A model generated the notes under the pieces. It made no database searches. It saw nothing but the letters and a program-made list of their open reading frames with translations, and had not been told where the DNA came from. Of a stretch of DNA of 64,000 bases, positions 1 to 10,297 are shown in pieces. How positions within the stretch are numbered: position 1 is the stretch's first letter; each line of letters begins with the position of its first letter. Origin of the DNA: Toxorhynchites rutilus septentrionalis (lineage: Eukaryota; Arthropoda; Insecta; Diptera; Culicidae); the NCBI RefSeq assembly GCF_029784135.1, contig NC_073745.1:243253624-243317623 (forward strand), given 5' to 3'. Position numbers and translations under genes: made by a program.

Positions 1-190
1 CTCTAAACTTATCACCTCTAAACTTATCAGCAGGTCGTCAACTACAAGTGACCAAAGGAGGGGTGATAAAACCCCTCCTTGTGGGCAACCTTTCGTTGCA
101 CTCACAGATGTCGACGACCCGCCCAGCTCCGAGGTGATTCGTCTATGTGTGAGCATGCCCTGGATCCATTTGACTATGCAGTTATCGAAG
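1..190 (-). pseudogene. Non-LTR retrotransposon reverse transcriptase fragment
   Basis: Read on the minus strand, about 60 codons are open and carry the RT block KGCPQGGVLSPLLW followed by a VVDDLL-type tail. This is the palm motif found in LOA/R1-like LINE polymerases, written here from sequence and family knowledge. Only this short piece is present and it runs off the left edge of the window, so neither the catalytic YADD box nor an end of the element can be seen. The first 29 bases hold a small direct duplication (CTCTAAACTTATCA twice). It is a relic, with no coding function in this context. Confidence 0.6.
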
Positions 191-214
191 CGTCTTTTTC
201 TCATCGCTTGTGTC

Positions 215-600
215 ATTGATAGAACGATTTTAACGAGGGCGATACAACGATTTTAGCGATCTTGTACCTTTTCGATACCATTTTTATAGCACTCTTTCGG
301 GTTTTCCAAAATAGGCCTCAGTATCGGTAATCACTTCATCATCGGTCTTAAAAAATGCGAAGAGAAAATAGTCGCTGGGTGCCAGATCTGGAGAATAAGG
401 TGGATGCGGAAGCAATTCATAACCCAATTCATGCAATTTTTCATTGATTCGTTTTCATTGATTTGTGATTTTTTTCACAATAACAAAAATTGCTTCACTC
501 TCAATGCTGTGACTCACGAACCAATCGACCGATTGCTGTCAAATTTTGACACGTATCCATTGAAAGATGGTGCTTTGTGATAGTCAAGTAGATTTTTGCA
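215..600 (-). mobile_element. Mariner-family transposon remnant, internally deleted
   Basis: The minus strand encodes the mariner signature HPPYSPDLAPSDYFLF, which carries the third catalytic Asp of DD34D transposases. It is followed by a C-terminal region of the type TEAYFGK..ER broken by a stop. The first and second catalytic residues are missing, and an N-terminal-like stretch lies only about 100 bp away, so the middle of the gene is deleted. The tract around 240-345 is closely similar to 30420-30503 joined to 32112-32157, a second copy of the same family in this window. It cannot encode an active transposase. Confidence 0.65.
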
Positions 601-2342
601 TGAGGCGCCATCTAGACGTCAACCTTATGAACATTTCAGCCGAACTGTTATTGTCTACGTAACACAACCTATACTGTATCTTGAAAGATTCAAACAAGAA
701 CATGTGTTAATTAATGGGGGTCCATTATTAGACCCAAAATCAATTTTCGTTCATGTCGACCCCTCAGAAACCAATATCTAACCCAAGGGATCGATATCGG
801 CCACTTTGAGAGCCCCTGCTCTAGAGAATCCAAGAACATTTGATGGACAAAAACTGTATTCAAGAAGCTCACAGCGACATTTATCAAAGATTGCAGTTGA
901 TATCAGGACTATTGGATCTCCCTATAAATGATGCATATCCAGATGAAAAAATTCCGATCAACGTAAAGAAAATCAGGACACCTTTCTGCTTTTTTTAGTA
1001 ACTTGATGTTGACGCTGCTTCGTCTTCTCCATATCTAATTGATGAACATCAATTAAGCAGTGGCAGATCCAGTCTGATGACCGTTTATAAACCCTTTCGA
1101 GTGGAAGAAGGTTTGGTCAACATCTCTACTCTACACGAATTCTGGAACATAATTCAATAATCTCCCAACGATTGTGTCTATGTTTCCTACAAAGCGCTGG
1201 AACTCTAGCAGATAGATCATCCGGAGATGATCAAAATTTTAATAGCGGTGGTCATATTCCTTCCTTGCCACCCCAGGGTCCGGGGTTTCGTTTCTTTGAG
1301 AAACAACACATATAGACCAACCTCAAAGTATTCTGTTTTGAGTCTCAAACTTCATTTTAATCAACGTCGTTGTGTATTTCAATATGTATTCGGTGTAACA
1401 AATAGACCCAATAACAAAATATATGTTGATTAGGCGATATTTTTCAGAAAAAAAAATTGTTATCGTGCCGAATGGAAATAGCTGGCTACTCAAACAAATA
1501 GTTCACATGCTTCACCAGCACTAGAACGCAATATGTCGTACAATCCAATTGATGCCATGTAAGCCTTACAGAATACCCTCAGTCTCTATAAAATCAAAAC
1601 AGATTCTCAACAGAGCGGTCGTTTTTCAATGTAACAGTCTTCTGAATTAGACCCTAGTTCACCTAGTAGTCATGATGAAGAAGTTGCCACAGTCATCATT
1701 TTACCCACCACCGAACCGACCGTTCCGAATAAATAAGCAATTGAAAAATAAACAGCAATCTGGTTGAATAAATACTGCTCAATAACAATCCATGATTTGC
1801 TTGCTCTCCCTCCCCCGCATCTATTGGAATCTGCTCCTAGATCCACACAAAGCTAGGAGTAAAAAAATCATCCAACTCTGTTTGCGGAAAGAAATGCGAA
1901 AAGGAAAGTTTTGCCGCAAGCGTATTTTGCTCCTGAGGAGAAAAAATAACAGTGAGACACCAAAATCCTCCGAACTCCGGCAAAACCAAGTCATGCCAGC
2001 GCCTTCACCGAGTGCGGAAAAAAAGAAATTGTGATCCCCACTCATAGTCATCATGTTCCTGAAACTTCGCCGTTTTTCACGGCTTCCATCTCTCGCTCGC
2101 CTATTTTTCATGCAAATATTTACTCAAGTGACTGTTATGATTCTCCTTTGCTCTCTCTGTTTTTTCATGTCGAGACTGTCGTGCGAAAAGCTGTGGCCAT
2201 GGATGATGGCCTTGCAAGCGATGCTGGATCGGGGCTAAATCAAGGCTTCCTCGCGGGCTGGTCACGGTCTGATAGAGGAAGCAGTCGGTCGGGAATGTGT
2301 TTTTCCTGGATTCTGCCTTGTTTCGAGGAGCTGCGGAAGTGA
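596..2342 (+). pseudogene. Unidentified decayed coding-like tract
   Basis: From 843 to 2342 one reading frame stays protein-like with no frameshift. It is cut by about 14 stops (996, 999, 1158, 1206, 1431, 1479, 1560, 1632, 1734, 1749, 1854, 1860, 1947, 1953), all but one TAA or TAG. The stretch 1956-2342 is fully open. Several stops sit beside Gln codons, as expected if CAA/CAG decayed by C-to-T change. A serine- and acid-rich piece (SSELDPSSPSSHDEEV) and a basic piece (KRKVLPQAYFAPEEKK) look like real protein. A second frame is open at 596-781. I do not recognise the family. It may be a processed pseudogene or a transposon gene, or the low stop density may be chance. Confidence 0.3.
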
Positions 2343-2552
2343 TGCCATTTGATATAGATTTTTGAACAGGCAATTGGAGTTATATCGGATGTAGATGTGT
2401 TAAATATTGAAGCATATAGTGTACCATAAAAACAATTTTAGTCGTATGCGAACTACTAGAGAAATCAACACATGGAGATGAGATGTACACCACTTTGAAG
2501 ATCCAAGTTTCTTGTTTTGAGATTTCTACTATTTTTTTTTCTATTTGTAAAT

Positions 2553-2766
2553 ATACAGTGACTCAAATTCGTAATCGTACTCCACCAAGCAGATATCCCT
2601 TCTTTTCAAAGTCGAAAACAAGCTTTCGGAACATTCTATTTAGATAAAGTTATAGTGTCATCTGAGAGTTAAAAGGTTTGCTATCTGTTTTCAGAATAAT
2701 GGTTTTTATATCTCTAAAAATGGTGTTCTAATGTATGAAAATTGACTCAAACTCAGAATCGTACGC
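2553..2766. mobile_element. Candidate terminus of a TA-type DNA transposon
   Basis: Two similar segments, GTGACTCAAATTCGTAATCG near 2559 and TTGACTCAAACTCAGAATCG near 2743, lie in direct orientation about 185 bp apart. The first follows a TATACA context. Paired direct repeats near an end are usual in Tc1/mariner/pogo IR-DR elements. No opposite end or transposase is visible, so this is only a possible remnant; the LINE fragment begins immediately after it. Confidence 0.3.
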
Positions 2767-4047
2767 TGGTTGAAATCTCTACTCGATTTCGAAGGCGTTG
2801 GCCAATTTCCGAATTCCGTCATTAGTATCCCTTGCTCATTACCACTACCTTTAGCAGTCTTAGGCCTTATCTACGAGTTTTTTGGTGTATTCGGAAGGAA
2901 TATTTATAATTTTTCTCATCAAGTGGTTTTTAAAATTGCTAGTTTTTCTGCGGTGACCGACGCTCCAGTAGTGCTGATGTAACTTTAGGTGTACCTCAAG
3001 GTTCCGTGCTAGGACCACTGTTATTTTGTTGCTACATCAACGACCTCCCGAACGTTCTCCAACACTGTTCCATACAACTATACGCAGATGATGTTCAGCT
3101 TTACATTAGCCGCTTAGGCCCGAGTACCCGTGAGATGATTAGAATGATAAATGAAGACCTTGGAAGAATATCGCAGTGGACCCAGCGTAATGGATTATAT
3201 GTCAACCATGCTAAATGTAAGGTTCTGTTGATCAGGACAAGATCACGAAACATATCACAGCTCAGTTTATTGCCGAATATAATTATGGATGGACAAGTGA
3301 TTCAGCGGACCGATAAAGCAAGCAACCTCGGCTTCGTATTCCAGAATGATCTTCAATGGGATGGACTCATACGCCAGCAATGCGGTAAAATTTATAGTAG
3401 TTTGCGAACGTTGTACAGCAGTGCATCATGTGCTCCCATCACAACGAGCCTGAAACTTTTTAAGAGCCTGATTCTTCCGCATTTTTTGTTTGGTGATGTG
3501 TTTCATGTAAATCCGAGTGTAGGATCATTGGATAGGCTGCGCGTTGCACTAAACTGTTGTGTACGATTCGTGTATGGTTTAAACCGTTACTCTAGAGTGA
3601 GTCATTTGCAACAAAACCTTGTGGGTTGCCCGTTTGAACGATTGTATGCATATCGCTCTTGCATGTTCATCAGGAAGATTTTGACAAACTGTACGCCAAT
3701 TACTCTGCATCAGAGACTGATTCCGTTCCGAGGCCATCGTGTGCAAAACATGGTTATCCCTGCAAACAATACATCTGTTTATGCTAACTCTTTGTTCATC
3801 AGAGGGGTTGTAAACTGGAATATGTTACCATCCGAGTTAAAGCGTTCAACATCGGAAGCAATTTTTAGGAGAGACTGTTTACGCTACTGGAATAGTTTAT
3901 GAATGAATAGTTTAGTTAGATTAAATTTTATTGTATAAGTCTTGTTCATGTTTCATCACAGTATTGCCATCGGAAGTAGTGATTTAAAAAGGTAAGAATA
4001 CTTTTTGGACAATAAATAAATAAATAAAAAATAAAATAAAATAAAAA
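2767..4047 (+). pseudogene. 5'-truncated LINE: RT palm, thumb and C-terminus with A-rich tail
   Basis: A frame open to 3902 encodes [16 protein letters not shown] followed by [10 protein letters not shown] (RT motifs 4 and 5 with the catalytic YADD), then thumb and C-terminal segments ending in a basic helix and a stop. No RNase H or zinc finger follows, as in CR1/Jockey-superfamily LINEs. Upstream sequence from about 2767 is RT-like in another frame, so there is a frameshift near 2960-2975 and the endonuclease half is missing. After the stop there is about 110 bp of 3' UTR and an A-rich tail of AAATAAATAAATAAAAAAT type at about 4013-4047. This is the usual result of incomplete target-primed reverse transcription, followed by decay. 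Confidence 0.7.
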
Positions 4048-5190
4048 CGATTGAACCCCACCTAAATTACAAATCATCTATGAGGACAAAAAATTATTGA
4101 GAACCAAAACCATGCATTTCGTGAAGTAAAGTAAGCTGAGAACTATTAACGGAACAATATCTCTCTTTCATATTATGAAATATCACATTAAATAGAAATT
4201 GCGGATTGAATCCAAACACAATTCAACATTGATGGAAATGGATAATCCGGCAACCATTCCACCCTTGTGGAGGTTATACATCCACAAAGTTTGCTGTTTT
4301 AGCGAAAGCCCTTGGCCCCCCGGGGTTGGTCTCAAAGCAACTGACGGTAAATATTTCACTGAGATTTATGCCACTGCATCTCGGGCTGTAGCCAAATCAG
4401 ATCTGCCTCCAGAGCCTGATTGTCGTCACCCGTTTTTGTGTAATGCAATTCAGCAGCTCTGAGCTGGAGTTCGGATTGCTGCTCCTTTTTTTTTGCTTTG
4501 AACGCTGCGTTAAAACCACAGATAACTTTTGCGGCAACTGCAGTTTCTCATTATAAGATTTGTCAACAGGGGGGCAAAGGGTTTGTGTTATTCCTCTCCC
4601 CGCCCAGCTTTGCTTGTACTGGAGAGGAAATAACCGTGGGTGGAAGAGTAGATTAAGCCATATCTCGATTACACCGATTAAATGCGAAGGCGTGATGATA
4701 ATTCCCGCCGTAATGAGATTATAATCGCGTGTCGGAATCGTTCATTGGTTCAGATTGCAATCGTGTTGTAGAGCTTGCCGGCAACTGATGATTCTATTTT
4801 ATTTGGAATGTTTTCACTTGGGAAAATAATGACCAATGGCCAATGATTATTTGCCAATTACTGAGTTAATGAAAAAATATTTTCGATCAATGTGTTCAAT
4901 TTTGAACTTTGCTGTCCTTTTTTTTTCCAAACGTACAAAAAATTCTCGAGAGTTCAGCCATTATAAGAGTTCATTGGGCTATCTAACGGCCTAATCAAAT
5001 AAGGCGCAGGGGAACGAGGGTCGAACCGGGAAATATTTTCCTTTATGCACCCCGTCACCCAACATTATCATGATAAATTTGTTTTTAATGTATTTTTCTC
5101 GTGAAAGCGACTCTTCACTTAAAATATTCATTCTTGTTTGCCACCCCACTTGCTCACTCTTCCCCTTCTTTTTCCATCTTCCTCCTGTAG
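4048..5190. other. No recognised gene; intron upstream of the first visible RYK exon
   Basis: No protein family or transposon end was recognised here. A frame open at 4199-4462 has no recognisable motif. The last 40 bases are a strong pyrimidine tract ending in TGTAG, the acceptor for the exon at 5191. Confidence 0.5.
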
Positions 5191-5318
5191 GCATCGAGGC
5201 GGACCTGTTCTACGTTCGCGACGGAGCCATTAACGACTACGCCATCAGCTTCGTAGTTCCGATGAAAACCGGCATTGACGATTTGCAGTTTTCCTGGCAG
5301 AGTCGAACGGCGTATCCG
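5191..5318 (+). CDS. drl-like (RYK family): RYK/derailed-family Wnt receptor, exon A (WIF domain, first part)
   Basis: This internal exon encodes the N-terminal half of the extracellular WIF domain of a RYK-type receptor, an atypical receptor tyrosine kinase that binds Wnt ligands at the cell surface and guides axons in insects. The core FYVRDGAINDYAISFVVP followed by LQFSWQS is the characteristic start of the insect RYK/Derailed/Doughnut WIF domain. The acceptor is a long pyrimidine tract ending in CTGTAG at 5190 and the donor is GTGAGT at 5319. The exon is 128 bp. It enters with two bases completing a split Gly codon and leaves on a codon boundary, matching the phase of the next exon at 50097. 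The frame stays open for another 180 bp into the intron, but the splice signals and the continuation of the domain place the end at 5318. I cannot tell which paralogue this is (drl, Drl-2 or dnt). Confidence 0.85.
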
Positions 5319-5890
5319 GTGAGTATTATTTCCGTGTTTTCTCTTCCTGACCAGGCGGTTGACATGCATGTGGATGACGTTATGACAGAGCGTGTACGGT
5401 GTACCATTTGTAATGGTGGGTTACGACGGGAACGACCAGTGCAAACAGGTGGGCGAATCAACGTTTGCATATCCATCCATCAAAAGCGCGCGCTTTAGTG
5501 GGTGGACCCATGTTATAGTTTATAGAATAAATAGCCATACTAACTCACTTTCACAAAGTTTTCCCAATGAAATGAATGAATAAGTTGTGTAGAATTGTGC
5601 TTCACATCTTCTTTGAGTTGAAATGTGTTCGTATTTTACAACTGAAAATATAATTCTCCTTGTATAATGGATACACTCCACATAATAGACTAGACTAGAA
5701 GACAAACCATTCAAGATCGTTGAGTTTTCTCATAAAATTATAACTCAGTTGCTAACAATCGTTTTTGCTATTTCCAGTTTGCTGTCAGACTTACAATTAA
5801 TAAATATAGGCGGACGAGCACATGGACAATTTATCCGAGTGAATGTATTCCAATAGAGTGAGTCCACTCAGAAAAAGTTTGAAATAAAGT
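5319..5890. other. No recognised feature in the proximal intron
   Basis: This is AT-rich intron sequence. I see no family-level protein similarity, tRNA fold or terminal repeat before the SINE fragment at about 5891. Confidence 0.4.
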
Positions 5891-6000
5891 GGTATTAGTA
5901 ACCACATTGGTTGTGCGTCCGCTTACTAAGCGAAGGATCGTGTAAGTTCTCGAAACTCAAAATCATTTTTGTGTGTTATTATAAAACTACGTCCACGCAT
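5891..6000 (+). repeat. Diverged 5' (tRNA-like) part of the SINE family seen at 45154
   Basis: The stretch reads TAACCACATTGGTTGTGCG, then CGCTTACTAAGCG and AAACTACGTCCACGCA. It matches the A-box, anticodon-arm-like hairpin and following body of the SINE at 45154-45643 with many substitutions. The B-box-like segment is degraded and the 3' half is absent or unrecognisable. It is an old fragment with no tail or target duplication that I can define. Confidence 0.55.
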
Positions 6001-7049
6001 TCATCTGTTATGCACGGTTGGAATTTAGGCCTCTCTTTCGGTCCATACTGAATTGTCTCCACAGATCGGTTCAACTAAACATTAGAACAAAGGGAATACT
6101 ACTCTTAAGCTGGGTTCAGACGGTGGGAGTGAGCATACGAGTCGGTCTAGTCAGTTACTGCAGTGCAGCTACTCACACCGTGTGAACACATCATGCCAGT
6201 TAGTGTCATGTGTAATCCGGCTTGCGAGCTACTTAAAAGTTTTTTGAATTTACTCGCACTCGCATCTCTCAAAACTTCAAAAACAGAATTTAGCGTTCGA
6301 ATTCAGGAATCAGCGAATGCCAAATGTAAAGAAATGTCTCTATTTTTAAGATATTTGAAAATATGCGAAAATATTTACAGAGTTTAAAATTATTGGAAAA
6401 AATACAACCCTCATAGTTTCTAAACGAAATCGTTGTTATTTTGTTTTGCACGCTGGTGGGGCACGCTTCTTTTTGAGATAGTTTTCCTGAAAATCTCTAA
6501 TATATAATCGTTATCAGGCACAATTTTCATTCAAAATTATGCAACTAAATAAAATGAATGCAACTGAAAACCTGAGACGAAAACTGCCAATAGAGAAGTC
6601 GATTTCGGATCAATCATCTGTCAAATTCGGACCAGATTGCTGTTTCTGACTATTTTATGGACATTTGAAAAATCATCTGGCATTCCTGGTAAGCCAATGG
6701 TGTAGTATCTAGTTTCTCGTCAGTTTCATGAAAAAAAGCTCATTTTTAACAAAAAAGTTTCAATTTTGGCATTTTTCGAATTTAAAAAAATGCCTATGTA
6801 ACGCTTTAGGTATTGTTCTAAAGTTTCAAAATATTTATTGGAATTCGTTCTGCGATAGCCCGTTGCTTCAGATTTTTCAACTGGTTTTTATTGAATCGCG
6901 AAGTGTCGATATCTGTCAACCGAAAAATTGTTTACAAGTCCTCGAGTTTTGCACAACAAGCTCAATTTTTAATGCGTTGGAAATGTCGAATTTTATTGTA
7001 AACTAGTTGAACCAGAAAACTGTTTCTCGCCCAAAATGAATTTTTGTTC
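6001..7049. other. Mostly unassigned intron with a small Helitron-like scrap
   Basis: No gene is recognised. Near 6495-6550 a short piece (ATCAGGCACAATTTTCATTC) resembles the interior of the Helitron family described at 59831. At 6112-6190 a GCTGGGTTCAGACGGTG segment is followed by CACACCGTGTGAAC, a short complementary pair that might be a MITE end. Confidence 0.35.
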
Positions 7050-7200
7050 ACGTTTTCTCACCAAGCGAATGATCATGGGTCCAATCGCAGAACTATTCAT
7101 TGATTGATCTTCTAATTGACCCTTTATAATTTCCTTTTACTTTAAATTCCCTGGTACTTCTACCAAAACTCGTCATTATAATAAATATGTATCGGTTCGA
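7050..7200 (-). mobile_element. Helitron 3'-region fragment
   Basis: The block GGGTCCAATCGCAGAACTAT through CTACCAAAACTCGTCATTAT matches 59868-59965, the 3' (CTAG-side) region of the complete minus-strand Helitron. Neither terminus is preserved. It is a fragment only. Confidence 0.6.
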
Positions 7201-7760
7201 TAAACGATTAAATCTGGCTCTGTTCACAGCTGAAAATACTTACAACCAAAATAAAAAAAAGTAAAGGAAGTTGAAATTTTTACATTCCTGCCGAACCAAT
7301 TTCGAAGTAATGTTTTGTTTTATATGCAAATTGATCAGTATCATTTCGTACGAAAATATCCACGCGTGTCCACGGTGAGGGGGGTACGGGGTACAGATGA
7401 TGTCCACGTCGATATTTAATATTTATTTTAGTTGAGGATCATCGTTTTCAACCTCGAGCGAAGATGATTACAGAGCAAACTTATATTGAAGTATAAAATT
7501 AATCTATTTTCTAGGTCCAGTTTCACGTGAGAGCAAAACTGACATGTCGGGCTGCTAATGCTATGGCTATGGCTGTCGAGTAATAGTATTGTAATTCGTT
7601 TGAATTTGAGTGTTTCGTACTTTATATTCTTCCAAAATACAGTACAAGAAAAACAAGAAAAATTCGGATTATGTTTCATCATTTTTGGTATCTGTAGCTC
7701 CTCTTTGAAGTTCCTGCGCACAACTGTGGATGGATTCGTTATCAACGATTCAGAGTTCAT
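7201..7760. other. No recognised feature
   Basis: AT-rich intron sequence. Frames open on both strands (7428-7782) overlap each other and show no family motif. Confidence 0.4.
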
Positions 7761-8990
7761 ATACAGGATTTTCCAACTTTAAATTCCGAAAGTAAATTGA
7801 AATAAAACACACTTAGAATTCGAATTTCGATGAAACTTTTATTTCAAATTAAAGTTTGGTTTATGCCATTATGTGTGAAATACAACATCATTCAAATGTC
7901 CACCTAGGGCTTCCTCGCACACCTTGATCCGGAACAGGTAATTTTCGATGACTTTTCGACACATATGGGGCGGTATCTCGGTCATAACTTCACGAATGTT
8001 GTCTTTCAAATGTTCAAGAGTTTGCGGAGAGTTGGCATAGACACGGTCTTTCGCATAACCCCACAAAAACAAGCCTAGCGGGTTCAAATCGCAGCCAATT
8101 GGCATCACCAAAACGCGAAATTATGCGTCTCTCAAATTTCGTTCGCAATATGGCCATGTTCGGTCGTGTTGTGTGACACGTGGCGCCGTCCTGCTGAAAC
8201 CACATGTCATCCGTATCCATATCTTCAAAAAAATCGGTTAACATGCGACCATAGCGCTCATCATTCATAGTTACCGTCTCGCCGTCCTCATTTTCAAAGA
8301 AATACGGCCCGATGACTCCACCAGACCATGATGCGCACCAAACAGTGACTTTTGGCGGATGCAATGGCCTCTCAACAATCACGTGTGGATTTTCTGAGCA
8401 TATACGGAAATTTTGGGTGCCACCGAGCTCGAAATGTGCCTCATCGCTGGAGAAAATCTGATGAGAAAATTCAGCATTTTGCTGCTGTTGTTCGTTCACT
8501 CAATCGACGTATGCCCGACGCATTCCATGGTCACCACGCTCTAATTTTTGTACCAGTTGGACTTTATATGGATGTAGGTGCAAGTCCAAATGCAAAATTC
8601 GCCACAATGATGTGTTTGACAAGCCCAATTGCTGAGCACGTCGTGGAATCGAAACATTCGGGTCATCCTCCACACTGGCAGCAACAGCAGCAATATTTTC
8701 GGCCGAACGCACATTACGATGATGCACAGGTTTTACAGTATCCGCTACGGATCCATTTTGTTCGAATTTACGCACCACATTAGCGATTGTGTGCTCTGTA
8801 GGCCGTCCATGACGACCAGAATCCGTCCATAATGCTCGAAAAACATTTGCCGGTTTTTCATCATTTTTATAGTATAATTTAACAAAATTAACACGTTGTG
8901 CGATGCTAAAACGATCCATATTGTCAAATGGCAGACATTCAACTAACGATATGACGCTTTGGTTGACAGCTATGAGTTATTATCTGGTAG
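7761..8990 (-). mobile_element. Tc1/mariner-superfamily transposon, DD41D-like
   Basis: The element lies on the minus strand. The 3' end is probably at the TA near 7759-7762, followed by CAGGATTTTCCAACTTTAAA, a TIR-like start. I could not find a convincing inverted copy of this end on the right, near 8950-9000, so that end is lost or diverged and the right boundary is approximate. It encodes one broken transposase (7869-8919). Confidence 0.65.
7869..8919 (-). pseudogene. Broken DD41D-type transposase
   Basis: Start-to-end on the minus strand, the N-terminus MDRFSIAQRVNFVKLYYKND and the following helix-turn-helix are of the DUF4817 type. The DDE part holds SSDEAHFELGG (first Asp) and WFQQDGATCH (second Asp). 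The third acidic position falls in NPLGLFLWGYAK, where relatives have Asp, so Asp to Gly has destroyed the site. The spacing is about 40 residues, compatible with the DD41D (rosa-like) group, counted by eye across a break. Two other lesions are a TGA at about 8500, where the family has Trp, and a frameshift near 8100 just before the third acidic residue. It is a dead cut-and-paste transposase, and its presence in the receptor intron is incidental. Confidence 0.75.
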
Positions 8991-9339
8991 TCAAAGTTCT
9001 TTTGACTGAGTTATTTGTCTTTTTTACAAAGAATGAGAATGCCTTCGATAATTTTGACGTAGAACTACGTCTTTCAGGAAGGGTGTCAAATCAGAAAACA
9101 GGTCACTTTTTTTATGAAATAAAGTTAACGTAAATAACTATTTTCACAGCGAACGAATTCTAATACATTACGATTCCCTATTCCCTCAACGGTTTGAATT
9201 GATGAAATCTGGAAGAATTCCCTTTTTCCCATACATTTGTTAAACCGATTTGTGTGCTAACCCTACACGTACCATCAGTAACGAGCAACTCATACTCATA
9301 CAATCGTTTCTAACCGTTTTTAGCTTGTTTGGTATAAAT
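8991..9339. other. Unassigned; contains the palindrome GACGTAGAACTACGTC
   Basis: At 9056-9071 there is a near-perfect palindrome, GACGTAGAACTACGTC, which also occurs almost unchanged at 53404-53419. Nothing else is recognised. Confidence 0.35.
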
Positions 9340-9900
9340 AAGCCATCTGTGATTTTAATTCACATACGGACATCGACTGGACAACATCGTTGCTGCACGA
9401 GCTGAACAACGAGGGATCGAGTGCCTTTCTTAAGGCAGCGAGGGTGGAGGTGTAATGCAGGAGTAGAGTAAAGTTTTCCAAGGGCCTTTCTCAAGGCTAG
9501 AGACGAATAAACTGAAAAGTTTAAAGTCTCTCTAATTCAACATCATCATCATCATTAATTCACACTACTTCTCGTTTGGTGGTCATCGAAGCAACAATGT
9601 TGCCCGTGAACGTCGATCGGGAGAGGATTGTTTTTCTCAAGACAAAAGAAGGAAGAGTATGGAGTAGAGTTTCTTTCCCCAAGGACCCTTCTCAGAGCTA
9701 GAGGCGAATGAACTGAAGAAGTTTAAACCCAAACATGGAATGGAATGAAATGAAACCACAGTTGCGAGCGAGATAGCAACATAACGAGAGGACATTATTC
9801 CTGCCTTAGCGTAAGAACACACTGACATTATTTTCAATGTTCACCCCCACTAGAACGTCTTTAGAATATTTTCATCTATCTCACATACACATTGTTTATA
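9340..9900. repeat. Unclassified repeat with two diverged 80-bp copies
   Basis: A TATAAATA box-like sequence sits at 9333-9341. Further on, 9455-9530 (GAGTAGAGTAAAGTTTTCCA and AGGCTAGAGACGAATAAACT) and 9655-9735 (GAGTAGAGTTTCTTTCCCCA and AGCTAGAGGCGAATGAACTG) are recognisable copies of each other about 200 bp apart. No coding frame, tail or TSD supports a class. The left LTR of the errantivirus begins immediately to the right. Confidence 0.4.
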
Positions 9901-10273
9901 AGTTAATTTTCTTTCTTAGAACTTAAAGAAAAAAAATTTTTATTTATTTTAGAGCTATGCTCTACTTTTACTTAAAACTAAGATTAAGACTAAACTGAGA
10001 CTAATTTAAGACTAACTCTACAATCGTGGCCCTGCTCTATTTATATTGATCTGGTGATGCGTTGTTGTGAAATAGCATGATGAAATCATGCTATCGATTT
10101 CCTGGGAAAGTTCCGTTCTCGATAATTCGTCTGGTCAATGTTTATGTTTATGTCTCGATCGCCCGCCTGTCCGCTGGGTGGCTAATTTATGATCTTCTGC
10201 ACTTTGTCTGGGATGATGTTTATGGGTGGCTATGCTGACGCTGCGCGATAATGAAGTCATCTCGGTGTTAACT
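9901..10273 (-). repeat. Errantivirus LTR (3' LTR of the minus-strand element)
   Basis: 373 bp, from AGTTAATTTTCTTTC to GTGTTAACT on the plus strand. It matches the other LTR apart from one base in an A/T run and an extra 53-bp segment (about 10137-10190) missing from the right copy. The flanking TATA at 9897-9900 is the target duplication. Confidence 0.9.
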
Positions 10274-10288
10274 CTTCCCCTCTTGATC
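10274..10288 (-). other. Polypurine tract of the errantivirus
   Basis: On the minus strand TCAAGAGGGGAAG abuts the AGTTAACACC end of the LTR, the expected primer for plus-strand DNA synthesis. Confidence 0.8.
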
Positions 10289-10297
10289 GCTTTGTCC

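Noticed and set aside
843..2342. Ciliate-type code (TAA/TAG as Gln) gene
   Set aside because: AT-rich decayed DNA also favours TAA/TAG stops, a TGA is present in the frame, and the neighbouring DNA is plainly insect. It is kept only as a possible pseudogene.
5319..5498. Extension of the RYK exon frame beyond 5318
   Set aside because: A consensus GTGAGT donor lies at 5319 and the WIF domain continues in phase at 50097. The extension has no similarity to the family.
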